From: Parietichytrium sp. I65-24A | Taxonomy: Eukaryota > Sar > Bigyra > Thraustochytrida > Thraustochytriidae | DNA: 64,000 nucleotides | NCBI GenBank assembly: GCA_012862575.1 | Contig: BLSF01000018.1 | Location: forward strand, 563,680 to 627,679 | Direction: 5' to 3' | Part shown: positions 40,742 to 52,161 of the stretch, piece after piece | Layout: each line of letters starts with the position of its first letter | How positions within the stretch are numbered: the stretch's first letter is position 1 | Notes under the pieces: generated by a model | What the model was told of the DNA's origin: nothing | What the model saw: only the letters and a program-made list of their open reading frames with translations | The model's database searches: none | Position numbers and translations under genes: made by a program

Positions 40742-43129
40742 TTAGGTTTGCACGATAGAGATTCTTGTCCTTGCAGGGTTTAGTTGAAAGACGTTGATAT
40801 CTTCGTACTCGGTGAGTGTCCTCTCTAGCTGCTCTACAGTCAAACCACGGGCTAGGACAATCGGCTCGACGTCGGAATACTTTACAGTGCCGTCGCGCGA
40901 CGCAAGCGCAAGCTCTCGGATGATGTGAAAAACTCTGGTGACGGAGTCATCTTGAGCCGACTCGGGGTTGTGGTCACGCGTGTCGGTGTCCTCAAGCGAA
41001 AGCTTCGACGCGCGGACAAGGCGGATGGCCTCCTGGATGTCTTCTGCCGAAACGTTTTCGCGAAAATGAAGACGTGCGAGCCCCTGCGCCATCCGCAAAA
41101 TGGATAAGAGCTGACGCGCAGTGAGCATTGAATGCGTCCCAGCATCTTGGGCGTCCGTGTAGTCTTGTTGGCGCATGTTGACATAATGCTCGACGATCTG
41201 GTTGCAGAGCGATGGGGGCACGTACGGCTCAACCTGCCGGGCCTGTGCTATATAAGCCCGGAGAATGTTTGGCCGCACAGGAGTGAAGTCAAGCGGAGGG
41301 TGCTTTGCGGTGCGATGGACGTGGGTGATGTGGCGGGCAAGGGCGGTGTCAGCCTCAATATCAGGCACGTCGAGTAGGAGGAACAGGAGATCGAAGCGAG
41401 AGAGCAATGCCGTGGGAAGGTTGATGTTCTTTGCAGGGGAAAGCCGCCTATTGTAGCGACCATACAGTGGATTTGCAGCGGCCAGAACGGAAGTGCGGGC
41501 ATTCAGCGTCGTGGTGACTCCGGCTTTGGCAATGGAGACTGTCTGTTGCTCCATCACCTCATGGATAGCAGTTCGATCCGCTTCTTCCATCTTGTCAAAC
41601 TCATCAATGGCGCAAATGCCCATATCAGCAAGAACGAGAGCACCTCCCTCCAAAGCAACCTCTCCAGTGGACTTGTCTCTGGTCACGCACGCTGTGAGAC
41701 CAACGCCGGAGGAACCTTTTCCTGTTGTGTATACCCCGCGAGGAGCTATGGTGGAAATGTGTTTAAGGAGCTGGGACTTTGCCACTCCAGGATCGCCCAT
41801 CAAAAGGATGTTCAAATCTCCGCGAATGCTCATTCCGTCCTCCATGCGTTTCGTGACCCCTCCTACAAGCTGAAGCAAGAGCGCCTTTTTCACGTCGAGC
41901 TGGCCGAAGATTTCCGGCGCGATGGACTGGGCTAGCTTTGCATACACATTTCTATCAGAAGCCAACTCGTCAATCTCGTCCTCAACCTCAGGTGTCAGCT
42001 CCGAGAAGAGTTCCGAATATGACTTTTTGTGGCGCTTGATTTTCATGCACGAGAGGTACGTGGTGGCGGTTAGACCGCGTGTCATCTGCTCCCAGCCTCC
42101 CAACGACAAGGGTAGGAAGATCCCCACGAGCTCCACGTTGTCTCCGGGGCTGCATTGCCGGGTACACTCTCCGCGACAATGAACTGTGAGGGAGCGCGGG
42201 ATGTGTCCGACAGGAACCTGGTCGGGTGTCTCCTGGATCTTAATCTCCTGGAACTTTTCAAATTTGGAGCCGCGCAGTGAAGGGTAAACTTTTGGTCTAT
42301 CCTTCTTTTTGATTTTCTGGCATTCACGAGTCTCGCACATTTGAGGAGGCCTAAACTCCCCAGTCTCGCCGATCCGCTGGTACATTTCACTGCCGCACCT
42401 GTCGCAGATATAGGTCACCACGAGTGCGCGGGGCTTGACGTCGGTGACCCGTGTAACTATGCCCTTTATTCTCACCAAATTGCCTATGTTGGTCGCCGTA
42501 ATGTTTCTCAGAGACTGAGCCTGCGCCTTTGTGGGCGGAGAGATTACTACCTCGTACGTGCGCAGAAGCTCTGGCGGCAGGACGTTCTGAGGATCCTCTT
42601 CCTCATCGTCGTCGTCATCGAGCTGATCAGCACCTTCAGGGTCGTTCGCGCGATTGTCGTTGTTGTTTGCCAGGTTGTTGGCGTACTGCTGGAGCCTTTG
42701 AAAACGAAAAATCTCTTGAGAGTTGAAGCCGTCGAAATTTCCAGCTAGCGCGCGCACGATGTTGGGGTCCGTCGGAGTGGGCATGAGCTCGTCCGCCTCC
42801 TTGGCAAACATTTTTGAATACCTGAGAGCATTCTTTACAACGCGGTCGAGAAATGCGTCATCGTCCCTGAAGAACCCCATCATATCATTGAGATCAATGT
42901 CTAGCACCGCTGACTTTCTATTCGCAATCTCGCCCAGCATGTCCATGTACTTGTTCTTGCGCACGCCCGGAGCGGCCTCGAAGCTGTAGTTCTTCAGAAA
43001 CTCTTTGCATCGCAGACTCTCCTGCACGTAATTGAGCTTCTCCACAGGCTCTTCGTCGCTGCCTTGCGTCCTCTGCGACGCAGAGTTGCCCGGCTGGCTG
43101 CGCATCGACACCGACGCCGCCGAAGACAT
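40742..43129 (-). CDS. MCM7, replicative helicase subunit
   Basis: 795 residues. One of six MCM2-7 subunits of the CMG helicase that unwinds DNA at replication forks. The MCM7-specific block 'QEIKIQETPDQVPVGHIPRS' is present. The zinc-binding region starts 'CDRCGSEMY' and continues 'CETRECQK'. The AAA+ core has Walker A 'GDPGVAKSQLL', Walker B 'ICAIDEFDKM' and the arginine finger in 'LLSRFDLLFLLLD'. A C-terminal winged-helix-like segment is present. It is slightly longer than animal MCM7 because of an acidic insert around residues 160-180. Single exon; the ATG gives a complete N-terminus. Confidence 0.96.
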   Translation of the reverse strand: MSSAASVSMRSQPGNSASQRTQGSDEEPVEKLNYVQESLRCKEFLKNYSFEAAPGVRKNKYMDMLGEIANRKSAVLDIDLNDMMGFFRDDDAFLDRVVKNALRYSKMFAKEADELMPTPTDPNIVRALAGNFDGFNSQEIFRFQRLQQYANNLANNNDNRANDPEGADQLDDDDDEEEDPQNVLPPELLRTYEVVISPPTKAQAQSLRNITATNIGNLVRIKGIVTRVTDVKPRALVVTYICDRCGSEMYQRIGETGEFRPPQMCETRECQKIKKKDRPKVYPSLRGSKFEKFQEIKIQETPDQVPVGHIPRSLTVHCRGECTRQCSPGDNVELVGIFLPLSLGGWEQMTRGLTATTYLSCMKIKRHKKSYSELFSELTPEVEDEIDELASDRNVYAKLAQSIAPEIFGQLDVKKALLLQLVGGVTKRMEDGMSIRGDLNILLMGDPGVAKSQLLKHISTIAPRGVYTTGKGSSGVGLTACVTRDKSTGEVALEGGALVLADMGICAIDEFDKMEEADRTAIHEVMEQQTVSIAKAGVTTTLNARTSVLAAANPLYGRYNRRLSPAKNINLPTALLSRFDLLFLLLDVPDIEADTALARHITHVHRTAKHPPLDFTPVRPNILRAYIAQARQVEPYVPPSLCNQIVEHYVNMRQQDYTDAQDAGTHSMLTARQLLSILRMAQGLARLHFRENVSAEDIQEAIRLVRASKLSLEDTDTRDHNPESAQDDSVTRVFHIIRELALASRDGTVKYSDVEPIVLARGLTVEQLERTLTEYEDINVFQLNPARTRISIVQT

Positions 43130-43523
43130 CTCGCCCTCTCTTCCGCAGCACGATTCTCACCCACTCACCCACTCACCCACTCAGTCGAGCCCGATTCCGC
43201 CCGTGCCTCCTATACTTTGCACTTTGCACTTTACGTATGCAACAACGAGTCGTACGTACGTGCAAACTTTGGCCTTCGCTGTGCTTTGCTTTTGACCTTT
43301 CTCTTTCTTCTCCTGTGCAAGCGTTGCAACGAGGACCAAACGAAAATACGAAAACAAAGACTTGACTTTCTTTCTTTCTTTCTGTCGTTTTCATTCACTG
43401 TTTTCACACTGTCTGTTTCCATCCTCCGCAGTCTTAGCGACCGGGTTATTTACCCTTAGTGAGCAAGGCACTCGGGAGGGCTATGAGGGGTTTAGAGGTT
43501 ATACTATGAGTCGAGTTTTCGAA

Positions 43524-43551
43524 TTTTTTTTCCCTAGGGTTGCGCGACCCT
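43524..43551. other. T8 tract followed by CCCTAGGG and a small hairpin
   Basis: Eight T residues (43524-43531), then the palindrome CCCTAGGG, overlapping a 5-bp stem AGGGT/ACCCT around the loop TGCGCG. A T-run like this could end a polymerase III transcript, but no internal promoter is convincing upstream. Confidence 0.4.
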
Positions 43552-43678
43552 AACCTTGCGTTCGGGATTGAATTGAGGAATAAGGAGCTGCTCGTCCGAG
43601 TGGGGGAGCAACGAGCTATTCGCTGTGTCCAAAATGCGCGAAACCCTCTGTTTTCAGTTTTCCGAAATTCTTCTGTTC

Positions 43679-43732
43679 CTAAGTGAAGCCACGAAGTGAG
43701 AGCGTAAACAAACCCTATCGGAAGGTGGGGTG
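43679..43732. mobile_element. Tiny insertion element, copy B, with 9-bp target duplication
   Basis: A 54-bp insert between perfect 9-bp direct repeats CTTCTGTTC (43670-43678 and 43733-43741). It shares 54 of 56 bases with copy A, although the flanking repeat sequence is different, so the flanks belong to the target and not to the element. There are no terminal inverted repeats and no ORF. Confidence 0.6.
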
Positions 43733-44716
43733 CTTCTGTTCTGAATTCTGGTTTTTTGTTTTCGAATTGTTGTTCGAGGGCATCGCGCGTGGGAGAGGAA
43801 CACTGCGTTGACTGCGCTGTAGTGCGTGCGTCTTTGACGCCGATCTCCTGAGAGCGTTTAGTGGCTCTTTTTGAAAGTGCCTTGAATTTGTTTTGATTGA
43901 AACGAGTGATGTTGCTTCACACGCCGGCGATCGGCTGTGCCTTCCTTGGAGTACGCATGACTCTGAGACCGATTCTGCGACAAAAGCTTTGTAGTTTGCA
44001 AATGTTTCTCGTGTGAAGACGTTGAAAATGTTTTGTCTGATGTTTGGAACCAAAATCTACAACAAGAAATTTGGCGCTGAAGAAGCAGCAGCGATGGGTG
44101 GCGCTTCGATCATAGAAGAAGAAGAACACTGATCTGACGGCCTTGGCGTCTCTGCGATTATGGCATATTTCGTGTGACTTTTATAGTTCCCTTGACACGA
44201 GTAACTTCGCCGTCTCGAATCAACAACAAAGCACGCTCATACATGCTTGACTGCCCACACAGATACGCAGCATAACCGTGTCCTCAGCACATTGTTCACC
44301 ACGTGAACTTGCTTTTTCAATTGACTGTCCATGTCCACGTTCATTTCACTGAACTGAACAGAACATCTTCAATCGAAGAAACTAACACCAGTCAACTCCC
44401 GGACTTGGGATTCGTCTACATGTACGTGCACTACTTTCCAGAAGGACAGAGTGGTACTGACTGTGAGAACAGCTGACAGCGCTTAGTTAGCACACCCTCG
44501 GACCACTGGTACACTGGTACTGAGTACCACTGGTGGACCCGAGCGCGCACATCGTCTCACATCGTCTCACACAGCACACTTCGCTCGTACATCGTACATC
44601 GTACATCGCACAAGTTCACACTTTCAGCCAAGCGTGAATTGCGCGAGGAGGCTCGCCACCATTGCAGTGCTGAGTGCTGAGTGCAAACATAGTCTAGCCG
44701 CGAAAGTGCGACAGAG

Positions 44717-45566
44717 ATGGCTGACGGAAGTGAGATAGTGGAGACCGTGGACAAGTTGGCTGAGGCGAAAGTGGGCGAGTACAAGGCGCCGAGGAGCAAT
44801 GGCACGATGGCGCGGTGGCTAGAGTCGGTGGCGGCATGGGCGAAGCGCATGGAGGAGATGGAGAAGCAGTCGCCCAGTCAAGGGGCCCCACCGAACGTGT
44901 TTACGCCCGTTTCGGTTGGGCTATTTGCGCTCTCTTGCGTGGGGATGCTTGGCGTGGGATTCCGCATTGGCATGGTGCGCGAGGTGAGTCGGTAGAAGTG
45001 GCTGCGAGTGATTAAGTTTGAAAGGGTTTGGTGCGCTGACCTCGAATAATTTCGTCGAATAAATGCGACAGCTCAAGAAAGACTCGTCTCAGGATGTGTC
45101 AAGTCGGAGCATGGTGCCGGGAAGTCTGCGTGACCGCGTTAATCAAGAGGCTGGGAGAGCGCCGCAGATGGTGCCAGTTAAGAAGGTGAAGGGTGGGCCG
45201 AGTGTACCTGCACCTGCATTGGCAATGCGCGCACTCGGGCTCGCAACAGTGCTCACCATATCCACAGCTACATTTGTGTGCGTGTCAGGCAAGTGGTACT
45301 TCGGCATTACTTCAATGGAAGATCTCGTCTGGCGCTTGAAGCGCAATGTGCCGGTTCATGCCGATAAGATGAAGAGTGTCGTCGTGCCACCCCTGGAACT
45401 GTTTCGAGACAGCATGCAAACCGTCTTTAAGGTGTTCCGCCCGTCTATTGCTCCTCGAGGTGACATTGGCGACTTTTCCACCACAGCCGAGCAAGAGAAG
45501 CGCGAACTAGCTCAGCTCGGACTCGATTCCTCTTACGTTCTTGGCAACGAAGAAGAGAAGAAATGA
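44717..45566 (+). CDS. TMEM242-like mitochondrial membrane protein, two exons
   Basis: Exons 44717-44983 and 45072-45566 encode 253 residues. The 88-bp intron is phase 0 with a GTGAGT donor, a CTGAC branch-like motif about 35 bases upstream, and a GACAG acceptor. Two hydrophobic segments are visible: about 63-84 ('VGLFALSCVGMLGVGFRIGM', interrupted just after by the intron) and about 140-163 ('LGLATVLTISTATFVCVSG'). The second is preceded by 'ALAMRALG' and followed by 'FGITSMEDL', which match the 'ALRALGWGSL' and 'LGVHSMNDF' blocks of animal TMEM242. TMEM242 helps assemble the ATP synthase c-ring and complex I in the inner membrane. Orthology is moderate. Confidence 0.66.
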
Positions 45567-46504
45567 CTGCAAAAATGACCTCTGTTAGGCGTTGTCATTC
45601 GTTCTGGCTGCTTGCTCTCAAAATCATTTCATCGATTGTACATAGTACTCTGATCGCTTCCCTACTTATTTGTATGCATATTGCCGTGCACGCGATGTGG
45701 CAGCTCCAGGAAAACAAGACGTTCTTGGCAACCGCCGGCCGTTAATTAACCGTTAAAAGCACACAAATGGCATGTGTCGAGTGTCCTCCGGAACATAAGT
45801 GTTCCATCAGTCGTGGAGTGGATCGAATCCATAAACCGTGATGGTGTCTGGACTGGAGGGATGCAAAATGTCCTGCGACTTCCTACGAGAAAAGGAGAGT
45901 GTTAGGTTGACGTGCTTTTATTACCTCGCGTTGATGGATTTTTTTTGAGTTGCAAAATGAAATTTGTGGAAGGTTTTGTTTGTTGACAGATGAAAAATTG
46001 ACCCCCCGTATTCTGCTCTATCCCCGGACATTGAAGCGTACTTGCTTCAGACCTCCTTGTTAAAACCTACATATCAATTTTTAACATTACAATACTTTTG
46101 TCAAAGTATGCAAGTTGCTGCAAATTCTGCCTCCACCGTGTCCCAACAACAGCATCAACAACTCAACCATTGCACATTGACTTCCATCTCGAATGTTCCG
46201 CCATTCCAAAACCGTGTACTGCTTCTCGCCGAGTCTAAGGCTATAACGGTCCCACGGAACGGTCATTCTAAACTCATCTTCATAAATTTGACAGATGTTG
46301 TATCACTTGGCAATTGCCGACTTCATCTGGTACATGCCCTTTTCCTCCACAATGCGTGAGTTGTCAGTGAGCCTGCCATCAGCAGCTTTGACTGTGCACT
46401 ACTCTTCCAATGCTCTTTGCCCTCTTTTCATCTCTCGGAGCCCATACAGCAGTATTCAGTACCCAGCACCTACTAGCTAATAGTACAGCACTCGCGGTGC
46501 AATC

Positions 46505-46574
46505 GGCTTTGAATTCGATGCATAGCCGCAAAGCAAGCGGTGAGACAGACACTCCACCACTGAGCTACCCCACA
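46505..46574 (-). repeat. tRNA-like relic with box A and a degenerate box B
   Basis: On the minus strand, a perfect polymerase III box A core (TAGCTCAGTGG, 46567-46557) preceded by GTGGGG is followed 35 bases later by GCATCGAATTC, a weak box B (46521-46511). The spacing is tRNA-like, but the anticodon and T stems do not fold properly. It looks like a decayed tRNA gene or the head of a tRNA-derived SINE, not a working tRNA. Confidence 0.35.
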
Positions 46575-48821
46575 TTGTCCCAATTTGGACCAGCAAATGT
46601 ACTCGAATGCTTCTTGGTCTGATCGAGTGCTAACTTCCCACATAAGTTACCAGATTGTCAACTTTTCACCATATTCAGTATCGCATCGAATTCGAAGACT
46701 GCAATTTCGCCCCACGCTGAATCGTGCAACTTGCGTGCTCTGAGATTTGACCTGAACTGACAATTCGCGTTGACTACTAGTACTCAGTACCGAGCTGATT
46801 GGGCCACCACACTTGGTTGTGCCCATTTCGAGATTCTTGGAGCCAAAGTATACGTGGATCTCAGTGCAACGCAACAGGAGCAGCGCTACATGGTGCTAAG
46901 AGCACCTGGCGCCTTTTGTACATCGCAAACGGAACTGGAACTGTTCTGGTGAAATTGCACGATAACCCTTCAAGATGATGTACCATATTGGGTAATATTC
47001 AGTGTAAGCGTCTTGGGACGCTTAAGAATTCGAGGTATAAAATTCGATTCAACAATTTGGGACAACTTTTTTGGGACGCAGTTCATTTTGGCATCTGTTC
47101 ATCACTTGGTCTCTCGCAATCAATCTCAGGGCAGAAACGAAAACATGGAAGCTATGGAACAGTGGGATCGATTGAATCGATGATTGCTTGGAAAGCTGGC
47201 CGATTCCATCGTTTCGTTTCTCGTTGCTGCTTGTCTGCGCCGAATTCTGTGACACCCCGCCTTCACAATAAGTTACAGTTGATTCACAGCTCTGCAAGCT
47301 GCAGTCCGAGTCAGGGCGGGTGTATGCGGATGTCAATGGGCCTCCTCCGGATCCAAGATCACCAAGATCCTCAAGAGCCCTGATTGGTAGCAATGCTCAT
47401 CGCAGATTCGATTCGTCACGGGCAAGGGCATGGCAGTCTAAGCATTTATTTTTCAGAAGGCTTGCCTAATTGATAGTCACTCACCATGCTGTGGTCCCCA
47501 CTTGCACCACACTTTTGTCTCGATTCTCGTAATTTATTGCCATCCACTCCACGAGTCCACGCATCCACGCATCCATCCATCACATCCATCCATCCATCAT
47601 GCCCGCCCTCTTCATGTTCGCATGGATGCTCGATGAGCTTGCAGACACAGTACCAGTACTCGAGTACAGATTGTCGGAAGCCAGATCGATAACAAAAACA
47701 ATAACAAAGCGTTCGGATGATGGAATATGATGGAATGGCTATTGTGCCATATTGTGCCGCTCAACTCCATCTGCTGACGAGAGACTCACTGCTATCCAAA
47801 CTCTGACGTGTATCACGAACCCAAAGGCAACCCTATCATCGCGCGACCACGGAATTGCGTAGGCAGGTTTCAGGAGCTTCACAGTCCGGGCATCTCGTGA
47901 GGAGAATAGGAGGATAGAAGGATGCAAAGGCTGCCAACATCTGCCAAACATTGCCAAAACGCGGAGCCGAGAGCTGAAGCCACTGCGGAGGCACTCGCGC
48001 ACGCACCTGTGGCACCTGTGGCGACGAGTGCTGAGTACTGACTGTGAGTACTGAGCACCCACTGTGAGTGTAGTGCTCTACACATCTCTGCACATTCCTG
48101 GCTCCATGATCCCAGCGCAGCTACGAAATAAAAGAAAAGGAAGCTCAGCGCGAAAATGGAAAATTTGCCGGACTCACTCTTGCTCGCCTCTCGAGGGTAG
48201 AGTACTTAGTTCTATAGTATGGAAAGCGCCAACCAGCTCTCCCACCCGGAATGCCGTCAACAAAGAGCATGTGCCGGCCGCATGCCTGCGTTACCTGCGT
48301 TGCAAGTTGTCGGTGTAAAAAGAGAGCTCCAACAAAGCCAACAACTCATGGCTCATGACATCTCATGACACGTCTCTTCCACGACTGGTTTGGATGTGGT
48401 CGATCAAAGGTGATCAAAGCTCGACGTCTTTGGCCGAAACAATGCTGTCCAAGTTCAGTCTACATTTCTACATTTCTACATTTCTGCATTTGTTATCAGG
48501 ATGAATTTGACTGTGAACGACGACATGGCCCTCTTTGCATCCGCCTAGGACTTGTCTAACCCCGGACAGCAACAAATGTGGTGGCTTTTTGGGCTCTCTG
48601 CAGTCTCCACTGTCTCCACCACACACTCTAAAGCTGACTAAGGATCGTCTGCTCCCGACAGTCAGCACAACGCCATCCATTGGTAGGAGTCCTAGCCCTC
48701 GCGGTGATGCATCATCACCCAGCCGCATGTACGCCTTCCTATCCGCCGCAGTAGACGCCTGCTACCGTCCATGCACGAGGGATGTACGACAGGGTGAACC
48801 TTAGCGCGCGAGGCACAGCCA

Positions 48822-48852
48822 CTTTCTCTCTTTCTCTCTTTCTCTCTTTCTT
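48822..48852. repeat. TTTCTCTC microsatellite
   Basis: Tandem pyrimidine array of TTTCTCTC units on the + strand in intergenic DNA. Confidence 0.85.
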
Positions 48853-50279
48853 TTTAAACTTTACTTTCTCTTTCTCCTCGTGCTTCTAATCGTGGGTAGT
48901 TGGGACTATGGATGCACAACAGAGTTCAGAGGAGCGTGCAATGAACAAAATTTAAAAAAAATGGGTGCTGACTCACTCCGAGTATCTCCGAGTGCAACAA
49001 CCAAATGAATGCAAGCATTCCTCTTCCTGTGTTCATTCTCACTCACCACTTCTCTTTCTTCCCATCGATTTATGCGCTTCAGTACCGCACCTAGGATGAG
49101 CGTAAGAGACTCTCTATCCGCACCTCCAGCCTCCCAGGACGCAGTCCTACTCTATGCGCTCGCGCATTGTTAGCCGTGAGGATCCATTCTTTGTTCTTTG
49201 GCAGAGACACGGGTATATAATAATCGAGTTCTACCTGATGCGCAGTTTATGTCAGAAGCTTAGGCTCGGCAGCCGATCCAAGCTCTGAGTCTTAGTGGCG
49301 CTCAGCGCAGCATCCTAATGCGGTCAGCAATGTAACCGACCCATACCTTATTAAAATGTCTAAATGGCATTATCTATAAGACATCTGTTGGCGATGAGTA
49401 TGAAAAAGGCCATGTCACAGTTAAGAGTCAAGTAGCCGAGTGAACCACAAGTCAAGTTCAGTGAATTCGTGCAAAATAAAACCAGACTGTGGTCCTTTGC
49501 CAATACAAGGGCAGTTCCACTAGTTGCTCTTATGTGAAGACTACGCAATTTCCAGCCGTTTTCACTTAACCTTTTGCGTGCTGTCCGCTAAGAGACAAGC
49601 GGTTTCGTCGTATCTCTCCTCAGATGAGTTTTGAGATTCGAGTGTGAGTGGGACCAGTCAAGTCCCTCTGTGTATTGCGAGGGAACAACGTTCGGTTGTA
49701 AAGAGAGGCAAAAAATGTACAAATCACGCAGCACTACCACGTATTACGCTAAAACTTTACTCCGCGGAGAAGTTGGCGACGCTCCATTTTGATCGACCCT
49801 CCCTTACCGTTTGCCATAGCCAGACACGATTTCCCGTACCTCCCATCTACCCAAATCCCTATGCTACATCACCCGGTAGATCTTTCCAGGCTCCCCACAA
49901 AAAGCCCTCACAACTGCCTCCCCTCCAACCCTACGGTAGAACCTTCCACCCAATTCAGTGAACGCAGCATTTTTGGGAGCCTCAGTCACCGACATCCATA
50001 ACACCCTCTTACACTCCAGTATACGCCTCTCTCTGCGCGCACTACCGTAACTCCCAGCCCTTTCCATAGTCCCACCGGCCCAACAGCATCGCACCTCTAG
50101 GCCGGGAGGAGGAAGGGGCCGCCCCACTACAGAGAAAAAGAGGGACAGTAAAAGATATTAAGAGACCGCTTAGCGATTAGTTAGACGCCCGCGTATCGCC
50201 AACGTAGTAAAAGTATTTGTGAGAGGTGAGCGAGGAAGAAGAAAGCAAGAGCCGATCGCAACAGAGAGCAAACAGGAAA

Positions 50280-50293
50280 GAAAGCAAGCAACA

Positions 50294-50324
<31 letters not shown>

Positions 50325-50520
50325 CAACAGAGACAGAGACACTGAGAGAGAGAGACGGAAAAGAGAAAAGGGAAAAAGAGACAAACAAACAAAGACAGAG
50401 TCCAAGTCACAGCTCGCAGGCCACAGTCAAAGAGAGAGAGAGAGACGCAGACAGAGACAGACACAGACACAGACAAACAGACAGAGCGAAAGAGACAGAG
50501 ACAGAGAGAGGGGAGAGACG
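50280..50520. repeat. Purine-rich AAAG / AGACAG repeats
   Basis: AAAGAAAG tetranucleotide array (about 50293-50325), then AGAGAGAG and ACAGAC arrays up to about 50510. This lies 250-480 bases upstream of a gene start and may be its leader or promoter region. Confidence 0.8.
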
Positions 50521-50768
50521 CGCGGCTTTAACACGTACGGCGTGAGGGGCGTCCGCATCGGTCGTTTGACTGGAAGGAGAGAGAGGGAGGACTCGCAGTC
50601 TGGACACGGGTGTTGTTGGGTGTTGTTAGGTGTTGGTGATTTGGCGAATTGGTGAGATTTGGCGCAATATACACAAAGGACAAGACGTTGTACGGCCGCG
50701 GCAGGCGAAGTTTGCCAAGTTTGACTTGAATTTGGCAGGAGTTGGTATCGAAATTTGCGGTTCTTCAC

Positions 50769-51431
50769 ATGGGCGAAGGCAGGAAAGGACCTCTGACGGT
50801 GGTCCCAGGAAGTTCGCCGAAAAGGAGCTTGGCATTGGTGGACCCATCGTTAGAATTGGCTGCGAGCGGCGGAACAAAATTTAGGTCCCCGAAACACAGC
50901 AGCAATAGTAATAGCAGCATTCCTTCGGAAGCGACGATTGTCATTTCGGTGTTTGATTACCCTGCGGGGAGCGGGGCCGCAGACAACAGCACGTCACCTA
51001 AAGGGGAAAACATGGCGAGATACGGCTCGAGCTGCAGGAGCTATCACAATTTGAGCTTCGACTCGACACAGCATTACGAGAGCGGGACGTGCAAGTATGA
51101 CGACTCGTGCTCTGTCCCTGCTGTGAACTTGACTGGAGTTGTCTTGGTTGCCACACTTATCGTCACGGTCAGCTGGTTCTTGGACGAGCTCTATGATTCG
51201 TTTCATTCGTCGGAATACATATATCGCGAGTACAGTCCTGATGATGCTGCGAACACCATCTCGTTTTCATCAGTGTCCGGCTACAGATCAAATACTTCGG
51301 TAACAATCGCCAGGGCGGGGCTCGCGCTATGCGTGCTCTTTGTCATTGCAGTTTGGGGAGTTAGTGCGTACATCAAATTCAAATACCTCACCCCAAGAGA
51401 GGATGCCGTCTGTCCATCGCTCTCCTGGTGA
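50769..51431 (+). CDS. Hypothetical two-pass membrane protein
   Basis: 220 residues from the first ATG. The N-terminal 120 are polar and Ser-rich. Two hydrophobic helices follow: about 122-142 ('LTGVVLVATLIVTVSWFLDE') and about 178-200 ('AGLALCVLFVIAVWGVSAYI'), separated by a loop rich in Ser, Tyr and acidic residues. No family is recognised and no signal peptide is obvious. The predicted hydrophobic segments and a normal codon mix support real coding. Confidence 0.55.
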   Translation: MGEGRKGPLTVVPGSSPKRSLALVDPSLELAASGGTKFRSPKHSSNSNSSIPSEATIVISVFDYPAGSGAADNSTSPKGENMARYGSSCRSYHNLSFDSTQHYESGTCKYDDSCSVPAVNLTGVVLVATLIVTVSWFLDELYDSFHSSEYIYREYSPDDAANTISFSSVSGYRSNTSVTIARAGLALCVLFVIAVWGVSAYIKFKYLTPREDAVCPSLSW

Positions 51432-52161
51432 ACGTTTTCACTCGCTTGAGCCATGCCTGGGTTTGGACGCAGTCGGCTATTCCTTGGGTCTCGAGATGCC
51501 GTGATGGACAAGACCTCGACTACACTGGCCAGGCTCAAATTACTTTCCGTGATCTGTAGAGGTGCCATTTTGCGTTCGGAGGAAACAATGAATGCATGGA
51601 TCCGCAAATACCGCGTAGCCGCCTCGTGGTCTTGCTTGTGCTCCCTACCCTAAATTGATTGAACCTCGGAGGGAACACCAGCGAGACTATTAATGATGTA
51701 AAGCCGACTTTCTCGCAATTAGAACGCTCACCCGCTTGAGGCACCGGTCGATTTTTTTTCTTTACCGGGTATGTAATCTTTGAAACATAGTGTTGCATAT
51801 CAATTGTGCACATTCGCTTACAATGATGGTGACGCTAGAAATGAGTGCTCTATCCTCCAAACCCAACTAAATTTTGTGTTTTTTTTCTTGTTCTCGAATT
51901 CTTTTTGAAAACTCTATTCTTTCATCGCGCGATGATTTCGTACAAATGAGATTTCTTCGTATGTCCGGCTCAGGCTAGATTTAATAAAGATTGACATGGG
52001 AAACTGAGGACTGACTGGCGGAATGCAGTACCGGTACGAGGATCAACGCAAACCTAGGCACCAACGAAAAGGAGCCGAAGAAAAGAGAAGACTGGCAAAA
52101 ATATAGTACTGAGAAAGTTGGCGAAATAATACGTTGTATATAGAATGTACTGTACCGACCT
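51432..52161. other. Tail-to-tail spacer
   Basis: 730 bp between two convergent genes. T-rich tracts occur at 51755-51765 and 51875-51890, and a TACCGGTAC word near 52028. No gene was seen. Confidence 0.4.

Larger units (their letters stand above)
43130..44716. promoter_or_regulatory. Divergent spacer between MCM7 and the TMEM242-like gene
   Basis: 1.6 kb. It contains CACTCACCC repeats near the MCM7 start, a T8 tract next to CCCTAGGG and a hairpin at 43524-43551, the TSD-flanked insertion at 43679-43732, and CATCGTCTCA / CATCGTA tandem repeats near 44552-44608. No ORF was accepted. Confidence 0.45.
45567..50768. other. 5.2-kb gene-poor stretch
   Basis: The longest interval without a supported gene. 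Content: a tRNA-like relic at 46505-46574, ATCC repeats (47565-47600), TACTGAGTAC-type words (46780, 48030-48050), a TTTCTCTC microsatellite (48822-48852) and long purine-rich repeats (50280-50520). Short ORFs show no domain. Confidence 0.45.

Noticed and set aside
43532-43556. Internal telomere repeat
   Set aside because: Only single CCCTA/CCCTAA pieces, not a tandem array.
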